Positions 1 to 6,830 of a stretch of DNA of 38,267 nucleotides are shown here, one piece after another (position 1 is the first letter of the stretch; each line of letters begins with the position of its first letter). Source of the DNA: Cyclobacteriaceae bacterium (GTDB lineage: Bacteria > Bacteroidota > Bacteroidia > Cytophagales > Cyclobacteriaceae). The notes under the pieces were generated by a model. The model searched no databases. It was not told where the DNA came from and worked only from the letters and a program-made list of their open reading frames with translations. The translations under genes and the position numbers were made by a program. Where the stretch lies: NCBI GenBank assembly GCA_027533395.1, contig JAPZUF010000035.1, positions 1 through 38,267 on the forward strand. Reading direction: 5' to 3'.

Positions 1-129
1 TGAACGTTATTTTTCTATTTACCGAATCTAAAAGTAAAATTTCAGGCTGTTGATCAAGTTATCAACTTAGTTATCCACAAAAGTATTTTGACAGCTAAAT
101 CAAACTTTAGTTTTTCTAATGAGCAGTTG

Positions 130-155
130 TGCAACAGCTACTTTTGTTGGCAGTA
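130..155. repeat. Single arm of an attC-like inverted repeat
   Basis: This short stretch contains GTTGGCAGT and the preceding CAACAGCTACTTT, which resemble the right arms of the two fuller attC-like repeats further along (GTTAGCAGT and TAGCTTTTGTTGTGGG). It sits just beyond the 3' end of the LysE gene, where a cassette boundary would be expected. A matching left arm is not clear within the first 120 bases and may lie outside the window. The assignment rests on similarity to the other arms only. Confidence 0.35.
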
Positions 156-161
156 GTGTTT

Positions 162-797
162 TTAATCTCGGTCAGATAAGGCTACTTTTATTCCAAGTCC
201 AATCATTGTTAGTCCACAAATCTTATTTATCCAAGTTGATACTTTTTTGTTAGTCTTCAATTTACTAAAAATTGCAGATGCAAAAGTTGCCAATATCAAA
301 CACCAAATTGTTCCTGTCGCAATAAAAGTTGTGCCTAATGTAAGAAATGGAAAAATAGTATCCTTTAAAGTCGGGTCTATAAATTGAGGCAGAAATGCGA
401 TATAAAATAAAGCTACTTTGGGATTTAAAACATTTGTGAAAATTCCGTCTAGGTATATTTTCCAATAATCCGCAGAACTACTTGAAATAACATTATCTGT
501 TTTAAGTTGCGACTTGTCAGTAAGCATTTTAAAACCGATATATAATAAATAGGCAGCTCCTGTAAATTTGATAATATTGAAGAGTAATATTGACTTTGCA
601 ATAATAAGAGAAAGTCCAAATGCAGCTAAAAGCGTGTGAACAATGTTACCTGTCCCAATACCTAATGCTGAGATAATTCCAGCCTTTTTTCCTTGCCCAA
701 TACTTTTTGTCAGTATAAAGATTGTATCATTTCCTGGTGTCAAGTTTAATAGTATACCAGTCAGTAAAAATGTTTCATAGTGGACTATTCCTGTCAT
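162..797 (-). CDS. LysE/RhtB-family amino-acid exporter
   Basis: The 211-residue product is a multi-helix inner-membrane protein of the LysE/RhtB translocator family, which exports amino acids or similar small metabolites. The family signature is near the N-terminus: a first helix, then LTPGNDTIFIL at about residues 19-29, followed by the GxxSALGIGTGNIVHT segment. About six hydrophobic segments are visible and the length is typical (about 205-215 aa). The substrate cannot be read from the sequence. It lies alone on the minus strand between two attC-like repeat arms, so it has the layout of a mobile gene cassette rather than an operon member. The ATG at 797 fits the family start. Family assignment is firm; specificity is unknown. 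Confidence 0.85.
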   Translation of the reverse strand: MTGIVHYETFLLTGILLNLTPGNDTIFILTKSIGQGKKAGIISALGIGTGNIVHTLLAAFGLSLIIAKSILLFNIIKFTGAAYLLYIGFKMLTDKSQLKTDNVISSSSADYWKIYLDGIFTNVLNPKVALFYIAFLPQFIDPTLKDTIFPFLTLGTTFIATGTIWCLILATFASAIFSKLKTNKKVSTWINKICGLTMIGLGIKVALSDRD

Positions 798-830
798 AAT
801 AAATCATATTTTCTATTTAGTTTCACAACA

Positions 831-975
831 TTACTGCCAACGGTCAAAGCTATTTGTTGTGGCTTTTGTAGCTTGAAATGCTCGACACGTTCGCAGTTTG
901 TAAAACTAAAATTATCTATTTCTTCTTCAATTGCCAAAACTAAAAGCCATAGCAAATAGCTGTTGTTAGCAGTTG
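831..975. repeat. attC-like imperfect inverted repeat 1
   Basis: The left arm (831-866, beginning TTACTGCCAACG) pairs with the right arm (941-975, ending GTTGTTAGCAGTTG). Both contain AGCTATTTG next to a TGGCTTTT block, giving an imperfect stem of about 33 bp closed by a loop of about 75 nt. The terminal CTGCCAAC/GTTAGCAG ends resemble the RYYYAAC/GTTRRRY simple sites of integron attC recombination sites, though the match is not exact. It separates the LysE gene from the next cassette-like segment. The inverted repeat is seen directly; its role as a recombination site is inference. Confidence 0.5.
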
Positions 976-1532
976 TTTGGCCACGAAATATTTATCCACT
1001 CACTTAAACTTTTAAAATTTCTTTAAAGTAAACCTTAACTAAAAATCTCAACTAAGTCATTTTACTGAACGAAGCACACGCATTGCCAGACTAAAAATTG
1101 AAGTTTAACAATTGCAATGTGTGTGCGGACTTTTTAGCAATTGATTTTTAAAAGAACTTTTCAATAAAAGAATGTATTTCAATGCAATTATAAATTTGAT
1201 TACAAATGACATTGTTTCGCGCAAAACTTTGTAATAAAACAATTTCAAACTAATGTTTTATTAAAGTAGCGCGTTTGGCTCTTGCCATAGCTTTTCACTA
1301 ATCATTCAAATCAAAATTATAAAGCTATGGCAAGTGCCAAATGCTAAAACTAAGGTTACTTATAGTTTTAACGATTTTAACTTTTAAAATGCATTTTGAT
1401 TTGTACAAACTTTGATTCATGTTTTCCACAACTATCAAAACTTGAAATGAACTAATGAAGTGCGGAGTTTTAATTTTTTCTAATTGACAAAATCACTTGA
1501 CCTTACACAAAATTATTTGGCCAAATTACTGC
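969..1532. other. Gene-free segment rich in nested inverted repeats
   Basis: No convincing coding sequence is seen in this stretch of about 560 bp. It is bounded by inverted copies of GCAGTTGTTTGGCCA (969-983 and 1518-1532, 13 of 15 positions matching). Inside are three more inverted repeats: GCACACGCATTGC at 1074-1086 with 1114-1126 (12/13); 1226-1241 with 1254-1267; and a strong 23-bp pair at 1272-1294 and 1321-1343 (21/23). The last pair carries CTTGCCATAGCTTT, similar to the attC-like arms nearby, so it may be a further degenerate site. This could be an empty cassette, a small palindromic mobile element or a structured RNA locus. Confidence 0.5.
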
Positions 1533-1627
1533 TAACGTTTTGCTATAAGGCGTGGGGGCACACCAAAATATAAAAATTAAATGTCAACCGTGCCGCCATG
1601 ACTTATAGCTTTTGTTGTGGGCCGTTT
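1526..1627. repeat. attC-like imperfect inverted repeat 2
   Basis: The left arm from 1526 (TTACTGCTAACGTTTTGC, then TATAAGGCGTGGGGGCAC) pairs with the right arm 1588-1627 (GTGCCGCCATGACTTATAG, then CTTTTGTTGTGGGCC). The shared core GCTATAAG and the GGCAC blocks give an imperfect stem of about 35 bp with a short AT-rich loop. Its TTACTGCTAACG end closely matches that of the repeat at 831. It borders the 3' end of the DUF1493 gene, as attC sites border cassette genes. Confidence 0.5.
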
Positions 1628-1629
1628 TT

Positions 1630-2079
1630 CTATTGATACTTTATTTCTGTGCTCAATTTGAATTGTCCCTCGATGTACCACGTCACCATGTCGCGAAATG
1701 AAAGATCAAGTGGCCGCTTCTCTCTGCCTGGTCGAAAAAGTTTGAGTCCAAAGTCAATTCTATTAAAGCTTAAAAGCTCAATTAGCTTTAGTGGTGCAAG
1801 AAATATCGCAGATAAAATTGTCAGCAGGATTGCGCCTGAATTGAATATTTCTCCTTCCGACTCAAAATGTTTGTCGTATTCAAAGGCCTGTGTGTCCAAA
1901 TTGAATTTGGTAACAAACTTTGTTAGCAAGTCCCAATTGTCGTCACCCCAAAGTCCCAAGTCTTCGGCAATTTTTGTGTCCAAGGATGTAATTGTCTCAC
2001 CCGTTTCTGACTCAACAAAGTCTTTAACAGTCACGTAAGACTGTCTGAGGTTAGCAAATCCAATTCGTTTTATTTCCAT
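1630..2079 (-). CDS. DUF1493-family protein
   Basis: The 149-residue product resembles DUF1493 proteins, small acidic proteins with an acyl-carrier-like helical core whose role is not established. The recognisable part is at about residues 32-72: TSLDTKIAEDLGLWGDDNWD followed by a KFVTKFNLD segment and FEYDKHF. It has a longer C-terminal half than the shortest family members, with a hydrophobic stretch (about 80-100) that may contact membrane. The usual carrier-protein DSL serine motif is replaced by LWGDD, as is normal for this family. The gene is enclosed by a perfect 11-bp inverted repeat (1613-1623 and 2105-2115), consistent with a mobile cassette. Confidence 0.65.
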   Translation of the reverse strand: MEIKRIGFANLRQSYVTVKDFVESETGETITSLDTKIAEDLGLWGDDNWDLLTKFVTKFNLDTQAFEYDKHFESEGEIFNSGAILLTILSAIFLAPLKLIELLSFNRIDFGLKLFRPGREKRPLDLSFRDMVTWYIEGQFKLSTEIKYQ

Positions 2080-2716
2080 ATCGTCAACTTGTCTGTCCGA
2101 AAATGGCCCACAACAATTATGTATCAGTATTGCTGATATATTCCTTTTATCAGAACCGTGTAAACAATTACACGGATACTTAAATTAGATTTAATACATT
2201 CAAAAAATAGCTTCTTGTTCAAAAAATGAAATAGAATGAAATTGTTAATCATAAACTTTCTATTAATTCAATGATTTATAAACCTCCGGCACCTCAGTCA
2301 CAAATCTCCGTATTGCAATCTTTAAAAATACCTGACAGCAACGAGTTAACTTACTGATTAAAAAAGCTAAAATTTCCATTAATATATTATAACTCCATGG
2401 TACATACAAATATTCTAAAAGCAAATTTCATGAAATTCAAATTATGATAAATTCTAAAGAAAAGGAAGGCTTAAGTGTGTTTACTCAAGTATACTCGGCT
2501 TTTTGAAATTCCGAGTGAAATGATTACAATTATTCTTAAGCCTATGGTCACCAAATTTTGCATGTAATATCAACAGTTTCCAAACTAAACTGAGCATTCA
2601 TACTTTGTTTATGAAGCAATTGTACTTTTATAATAAATCTATTCCTCCAAATAACCAATAATGGTCATGGAAGTGCAAAGAAAGATGGTCAAGCCTAATA
2701 ATATTGTCATTACAAG
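2080..2716. other. Intergenic region, no gene seen
   Basis: This stretch between the DUF1493 gene and the XRE regulator shows no convincing gene. It starts with GGCCCACAACA (2105-2115), the mirror of the right arm at 1613-1623 and probably one arm of a third, degenerate attC-like site. A perfect 8-bp stem with a 4-nt loop (CCGTGTAA/TTACACGG, 2156-2175) follows; it has no T-run, so it is not an obvious terminator and could be an operator or recombinase site. The right part is copy A of the long direct repeat described separately. Confidence 0.5.
2536..2700. repeat. Diverged long direct repeat, copy A
   Basis: This copy matches 3307-3471 in the same orientation. Conserved blocks are TAAGCC at the start, TCACCAAATTTTGC (2548), CCTCCAAATAAC (2644) and GATGGTCAAG (2684). 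The spacing between blocks is the same in both copies to within one base (96 versus 97, then 40 versus 40), although the sequence between blocks has diverged strongly. It lies just beyond the 3' end of the XRE gene. Confidence 0.6.
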
Positions 2717-3160
2717 TTAAATGCTTGATAGACTCAATTTTGAATCTTTTAACAACTTCGCTTTTCCTTGATTTACCAGATTATCAATTTTCATCCAGGC
2801 ATCAGTCAATTCGAATATCTGGGTTATCAAAATTTTAAGTGAATTTGGTAGTAAATGGTATCTTTCTAGTAAATCCTTATCGCTAATTACATTTGGCTCA
2901 ATAGAGTCCCCAAGAATGTGATTAAAGTCAACATTTAAAGCCTTAGCTAATGCAAGAATAGCTTTTGCATTAGGGACGATTTTGTTTTGTTCGTAGGCAG
3001 AAATAGTAGATTGAGCAATTCCTGTTTTTTCTCTTAATTCTACCATCGTTAGTCCTGCTTTTTTTCTAATTGTTTTTATTCTGGAACCAATAGTAAAAGT
3101 GTCATTCTTTGGCTTTTTAGCCTTTCTTGTCGCATGATTCATAAGTTTGTTCGGTTTCAA
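2717..3160 (-). CDS. XRE-family helix-turn-helix regulator
   Basis: This 147-residue protein has a Cro/C1-type HTH domain at about residues 24-84 (IGSRIKTIRKKAGLTMVELR, then a recognition helix region AQSTISAYEQNKIVPNAKA). It probably binds DNA as a repressor of the neighbouring recombination genes. The C-terminal 60 residues are helical and may serve for dimerisation. It is divergent from the gene pair at 3470-5349 and has a long basic N-terminal tail (residues 1-20) before the domain, so the true start could be the Met at residue 7. It is flanked by the two copies of the long direct repeat, which could contain its operators. Family assignment is firm; the target is inferred from context. 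Confidence 0.8.
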   Translation of the reverse strand: MKPNKLMNHATRKAKKPKNDTFTIGSRIKTIRKKAGLTMVELREKTGIAQSTISAYEQNKIVPNAKAILALAKALNVDFNHILGDSIEPNVISDKDLLERYHLLPNSLKILITQIFELTDAWMKIDNLVNQGKAKLLKDSKLSLSSI

Positions 3161-3469
3161 ATATGAATCAATATTATAAATTATAATGGATATTTAAAAT
3201 ATTATATCGTAATAAATAATATATTTACCTATATGTTGATTAATTTGGTTTTAAACTACCTAAAAGAAATGAATGGATATTAAGTGAACACTGACCACTT
3301 TATTTCGTAAGCCGTTTATCACCAAATTTTGCTTTTGATGAATATGATTTTTACACTCAAATGACCACTTGCTGCCTTGGTAATGAACTATTTACATTGT
3401 TAAATCAAATCTAAACCTCCAAATAACTTAACATGATAATGTTGGCGCGAAAAGAGATGGTCAAGTCTA
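3161..3469. other. Divergent intergenic region between XRE gene and recombinase pair
   Basis: This gap of about 310 bp separates the start of the XRE regulator from the rightward small gene and recombinase. The left part (3161-3250) is extremely AT-rich and presumably holds the regulator's promoter. The right part is copy B of the long direct repeat. No additional ORF is convincing. Confidence 0.5.
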
Positions 3470-3471
3470 GT
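3307..3471. repeat. Diverged long direct repeat, copy B
   Basis: The blocks GTAAGCC, TCACCAAATTTTGC (3319), CCTCCAAATAAC (3416) and GATGGTCAAG (3456) match copy A at nearly the same spacing. It ends at the GTG start proposed for the 73-aa gene, so it occupies that gene's leader and promoter region. Confidence 0.6.
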
Positions 3472-3691
3472 GAAATCTCAATCTGGTATTAAAAACAATT
3501 TTTATAAGGGCATTTATCTAATTGTATTAAATCAAGCGGTGAAAAAAATAGAATCATTAATTAAGAAATTGTTACTCACAAAATATCCAGAAAAAAGTAA
3601 AGACTCAGCTATTAACCAAGCTAAAGAAATTGCAGATGCTCTTGAAATATTCTCAAAAATTATCTACCGGCAATTCAAAAACAAAAAATAA
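3470..3691 (+). CDS. Small hypothetical protein upstream of recombinase
   Basis: The 73-residue lysine-rich product is predicted to be mostly helical, and I do not recognise its family. The start is a GTG, and later in-frame starts are possible. It ends five bases before the recombinase ATG, so the two genes are probably co-transcribed, and it may be an accessory factor for recombination or transfer. No signal peptide or membrane segment stands out beyond a short hydrophobic run (IYLIVLNQAV). Whether it is translated is moderately uncertain. Confidence 0.5.
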   Translation: MKSQSGIKNNFYKGIYLIVLNQAVKKIESLIKKLLLTKYPEKSKDSAINQAKEIADALEIFSKIIYRQFKNKK

Positions 3692-3696
3692 CTATT

Positions 3697-5349
3697 ATGA
3701 AAAATTTTAAAGAAATCGTTAGTACCTTAATTAAGAAAGTTGAGGAGAATCAAAAGTCAACTTATCCCAATTGTGTAATCTACACACGTGTCTCAAGTAA
3801 AAAACAAGAGACACGATTTAGCCTAACTACTCAATTAGAGTCTTGTCAAAGTTTCTGCGCTTCAAGAAAACTTAATGTTCTTAAAATTTTTGGAGGCACA
3901 TACGAGTCGGCAAAAAATGATGATAGAAAGAACTATAAGATGATGCTTGATTTTGTGAAAAAACCTTCAAACAAAGTATCATTTATAATCGTATCCTCTA
4001 TTGATAGATTCAGTAGATCAGAAGGAGGTGATCCTCAAAGGTACGAATTAAAATCAAAATATAATATTAGTGTCATTGCAGTTAACAACCCACACGATGA
4101 TGGTTATCATGGCGATTTTATCGATACAATAATGCTTGCAACCTCTAAATTAGAAAATGATCTTAGACGTGAAAAGGCCATTATCGGTATGAGAAAAAGG
4201 CTATCTCTAGGATTATTAATTGGACGTGCACCCAAAGGTTATTCTTACATAACGGGAAAAGATGGGAGCAGAAAACTGGAAATTGATAAAAATGGCAAAC
4301 TCATTCAAATTGCATTTGAACTTAAAGCAAATGGAGTAGGTAATCAAGAAATTTGCTTTAGGTTAAAACAACTTGGATTAATAATTAAACCAAATAAACT
4401 ATACCGAATTTTTAATAACTTTTTCTATGTAGGTTATATAAATCATAAGTTATTAGAAGGAGAAATTAAAAAGGGGCAACATGAGGCATTAGTCAGTGAA
4501 GATATCTTTATTAAGGCTAATGGTCTTATAAACAAACGTAACCCTTTAGAATCAAGAAGCTCATTATTTTTTCTAAATGGCTTCATTCACGAAAGCTCAA
4601 CAGGTATAACCTTGACAGGTTACAATCGCCAAAAAAAAACATTATCAGGCACTAAAGTTTATGGATATTATAAAACAAATTATGGGCCACCACCTTTCAA
4701 TATTAGAAGAGAAAAGCTTGAAGATGAATTCCTAAACCTTTTAAGTAAATACAAAGTTGAAGCCGAGATTAAATCAGTGCTTAAAGAACAGCTGATAATC
4801 ACTTTCAAAAAAATGAATCAAATTGTAATTACTCAAACGAGAGAAGCCAAAGAGAATTTAAAGAAAATCGAATTTAAAATTGAAAAACTTCTAGAGGAAA
4901 GATACATAAAGGATACAATTGAAGAGCCTCATTTCAGTCAACTAATGAAGGCATACGAATCAGAAAAGACAAATTGCGAGAGTATTATCTATAGTTATAC
5001 AAATGACTTATCGAACTTAGAAGATTATGTTGATTTAGGATTAAAAATAGCTGAAAATCTGACTGAATTGTACAAAAATGGTGATAACGAGACTAAAAGA
5101 GACCTTCAATTTTTAATCTTTCCAGAGGGTGTTGATTACGATATCAAAAAAAAGGAGTATCGAACTCGAAGAATAAATATGTTTTTCGAACTAAATTCCT
5201 CAGCATCAAATAATTGTGATGAAAAAAGAAAAGGGATAACTCCTTTTGAAATAGAATTATCCCCTTCAGCGGTCCGGACGGGACTCGAACCCGCGACCTC
5301 CTGCGTGACAGGCAGGCATTCTAACCAGCTGAACTACCGGACCATTTAA
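3697..5349 (+). CDS. Large serine recombinase (integrase) with altered C-terminal part
   Basis: This is a 550-residue site-specific recombinase of the large serine family. The resolvase catalytic domain spans about residues 26-170: YTRVSSKKQ holds the catalytic Ser33, and SIDRFSR at about 101-107 holds conserved Asp and Arg residues. A recombinase domain follows (about 175-290, LLIGRAPKGYSY onward), then a coiled-coil-like lysine/glutamate-rich region (about 365-450). The zinc-ribbon position near residue 295-330 reads GFIHESSTGITLTG, lacking the CPxCG pair and the later cysteines usual there. The last 25 or so residues (RTGLEPATSCVTG and onward) are the antisense translation of a tRNA-Asp gene, so the frame end is probably a product of integration or read-through, not a conserved domain. 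It is likely the integrase of a small element with the upstream XRE and 73-aa genes. Confidence 0.8.
   Translation: MKNFKEIVSTLIKKVEENQKSTYPNCVIYTRVSSKKQETRFSLTTQLESCQSFCASRKLNVLKIFGGTYESAKNDDRKNYKMMLDFVKKPSNKVSFIIVSSIDRFSRSEGGDPQRYELKSKYNISVIAVNNPHDDGYHGDFIDTIMLATSKLENDLRREKAIIGMRKRLSLGLLIGRAPKGYSYITGKDGSRKLEIDKNGKLIQIAFELKANGVGNQEICFRLKQLGLIIKPNKLYRIFNNFFYVGYINHKLLEGEIKKGQHEALVSEDIFIKANGLINKRNPLESRSSLFFLNGFIHESSTGITLTGYNRQKKTLSGTKVYGYYKTNYGPPPFNIRREKLEDEFLNLLSKYKVEAEIKSVLKEQLIITFKKMNQIVITQTREAKENLKKIEFKIEKLLEERYIKDTIEEPHFSQLMKAYESEKTNCESIIYSYTNDLSNLEDYVDLGLKIAENLTELYKNGDNETKRDLQFLIFPEGVDYDIKKKEYRTRRINMFFELNSSASNNCDEKRKGITPFEIELSPSAVRTGLEPATSCVTGRHSNQLNYRTI
5233..5263 (-). terminator. Rho-independent terminator of tRNA-Asp
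   Basis: Read on the minus strand, GGGATAA and TTATCCC form a 7-bp stem with a 17-nt loop, followed by TTTTCTTTTTT. It lies seven bases beyond the tRNA-Asp 3' end. On the plus strand it falls inside the recombinase reading frame, which suggests that this frame's 3' part was not selected as coding DNA. Confidence 0.7.
5270..5343 (-). tRNA. tRNA-Asp (GTC)
   Basis: The minus strand folds as a 74-nt tRNA: acceptor stem GGTCCGG/CCGGACC with discriminator G, D-arm around TTCAGCTGGTTAGAA, anticodon stem-loop CCTGC-CTGTCAC-GCAGG giving anticodon GTC, and T-arm with GGGTTCGAGTCCC. CCA is not encoded. The gene is covered in antisense by the 3' end of the serine recombinase frame. The adjacency to an integrase suggests an attachment site in or near its 3' half, but I found no second copy of that segment in the window. 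Confidence 0.95.
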
Positions 5350-5407
5350 AATGGAGTGCAAAGATAGTTCTCTGTTTCGTTTATGCAAATACCTGTCGCC
5401 TTTTTTG

Positions 5408-5845
5408 TTATTGTTCTTTCAATTTTATCCAGTTTTTATCTGCTTCTTTAATGTATCCTTCTTTATCTTTTTGCCAAATTTCCCTAACTGATAAATCGTA
5501 ATTCAGATAAAGTTTATTATTGACAATAGCCCAAGCCTCCGGTTCAATTTTCACCTTATACCCTTTCGATACACCATATGCACAATAGCCTCCAAAAGCT
5601 GGAGCATATTTCTCGGGATTGCTTTTGAATAAATTCAAATGTTCTGTGTTGGCAAATTTCCAAGTTGCTCCTTGCCATTTGTATTGATGGGTCTCACTTC
5701 CTTTTACTGGCTTTTGGTTGGTAAAATAAGCAACCACATCATAACCATCTACTGCACCATTTTTAGTGCTGAAGTACGTATTGGTTTTTTGAGCTTGTGC
5801 CGAAAAGGTTATCAGCAATAGCAGCAAAATCAAATTCTTTTTCAT
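5408..5845 (-). CDS. Exported YHS-domain protein
   Basis: The 145-residue product starts with a clear Sec signal peptide (MKKNLILLLLLITFSAQAQ, cleavage probably after AQA). A YHS domain follows: AVDGYDVVAYFTNQKPVKGS at about residues 31-50, WKFANTEHLNLFKSNPEKYAP (about 67-87) and GGYCAYGV. YHS domains are associated with metal-related or oxidoreductase proteins, but the function of these short periplasmic versions is not established. It appears monocistronic, with the tRNA-Asp gene downstream on the same strand. No missing residues are evident. Confidence 0.8.
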   Translation of the reverse strand: MKKNLILLLLLITFSAQAQKTNTYFSTKNGAVDGYDVVAYFTNQKPVKGSETHQYKWQGATWKFANTEHLNLFKSNPEKYAPAFGGYCAYGVSKGYKVKIEPEAWAIVNNKLYLNYDLSVREIWQKDKEGYIKEADKNWIKLKEQ

Positions 5846-5978
5846 TGTTCTTTTTACACAATCAAACGAAAGTTTTTTAAGCTCGTTCTCATAATCAATT
5901 GCTTTGTATGCCAGCCGACAAAAATGAAAGCATACACCTATATTATCAGTTTATCAAGATTAAGTTTAATTTTACCAT

Positions 5979-6185
5979 GTGATGCAAAGAATCATCCTCA
6001 TATCTTTAATCATAGTAACTTCTTTGGCTGGTGTTGCCTGCCGCCATGATAAAGAAGTAATGGTGAAACCGCGCTATCATCACACGTGGTATAAAAAACA
6101 TACTTATAAAAAGAAGTGGCGCATTGGACGTTTATGGTTCAGACCAGAAAAACAAGGCGTTAAAAAAGTAAGAGTAGTAAAATAG
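5979..6185 (+). CDS. Small basic exported protein
   Basis: The 68-residue product has an N-terminal hydrophobic stretch (IILISLIIVTSLAGVAC) ending at Cys21. This is a weak lipobox (GVAC rather than a canonical L-A/S-G/A-C), so it could be a lipoprotein or a simple signal peptide. The mature part is very rich in Lys, Arg, His, Trp and Tyr (YHHTWYKKHTYKKKWRIGRL), suggesting binding to nucleic acid, anionic lipid or cell-wall polymer. No family is recognised. It converges on the TetR gene with almost no gap. Confidence 0.55.
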   Translation: MMQRIILISLIIVTSLAGVACRHDKEVMVKPRYHHTWYKKHTYKKKWRIGRLWFRPEKQGVKKVRVVK

Positions 6186-6186
6186 G

Positions 6187-6816
6187 CTAACAAATTCCGT
6201 TAAGTGTCCAATCGAGATAGCGCTTAAAAAAGATTTTAGGTGGTGCCAGTTGTGCCGTGTGGCAAATCAAAATACATCCCCATAAATTGGCAGTAATCAA
6301 ATTAGCGATGTCGCGTGTAGCGGTTGTTTTAGTTATTTCTTTTTTGAGTATAGCTTCAAGAATAAATCTTTCTAACAACTGTTCTATAGATTGAATTTCT
6401 ATCGCATTAATATTAGGTTCATCAGGATACAATAATTTCTTTTCTTCCGGTTTAACCGGAAAAGGTTTAATAGAGCGACCCATGTCGGCTAAATAAGCGA
6501 TCAAACTTAATAAGACTCCTGGTCTAGTCTCCATTTCTTCGGCCATCTTCTCGAAGAAATAATAGATGCCTTGTAATCCTTCTTTTGGTTTTTGCTTTAA
6601 CTCTACTGACCGATGTAAACACCAGATGCGAAAATAGTATAATAGCAAATCTTCCTTCTGCGGAAAGTACTTGAAGAAAGTAACTTTAGAAATCTTCACT
6701 TTCTTGCAAAGTTCATCAACATATAACTCAGAAAAGGATTTTACACCTACAGCTTTAAGGGTTTGATCTAAAATGTGTACTTTTAGTTTAGCTGCTTTTT
6801 CTTTTCTAACATTCAT
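6187..6816 (-). CDS. TetR-family transcriptional regulator
   Basis: The 209-residue protein has an N-terminal TetR-type HTH at about residues 12-62 (SELYVDELCKKVKISKVTFF, then KYFPQKEDLLLYYF) and a helical ligand-binding domain of usual length. Family members repress adjacent genes until a small ligand binds. It is divergent from the gamma-glutamyltransferase gene with only 14 bp between start codons, so at least one promoter must lie inside the partner's coding region and mutual regulation is likely. The ligand is unknown. Confidence 0.8.
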   Translation of the reverse strand: MNVRKEKAAKLKVHILDQTLKAVGVKSFSELYVDELCKKVKISKVTFFKYFPQKEDLLLYYFRIWCLHRSVELKQKPKEGLQGIYYFFEKMAEEMETRPGVLLSLIAYLADMGRSIKPFPVKPEEKKLLYPDEPNINAIEIQSIEQLLERFILEAILKKEITKTTATRDIANLITANLWGCILICHTAQLAPPKIFFKRYLDWTLNGIC

Positions 6817-6830
6817 GATACCCGAAGCAA

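Noticed and set aside
71-1430. DnaA-box-like sequences (TTATCCACA at 71-79, TTATCCACT at 992-1000, TTTTCCACA at 1422-1430)
   Set aside because: They are hundreds of bases apart, with no dnaA/dnaN genes or AT-rich unwinding repeats in an origin-like arrangement. Such matches occur by chance in AT-rich DNA.
1649-2038. 129-aa open frame on the plus strand opposite the DUF1493 gene
   Set aside because: The minus-strand frame carries recognisable DUF1493 motifs. The plus-strand frame has none and is its antisense shadow.
1-3470. A second copy of the tRNA-Asp 3' end as the left attachment site of the recombinase element
   Set aside because: I looked for GGTCCGGACGG or ACTCGAACCC in this stretch and found no match, so the element cannot be delimited here.
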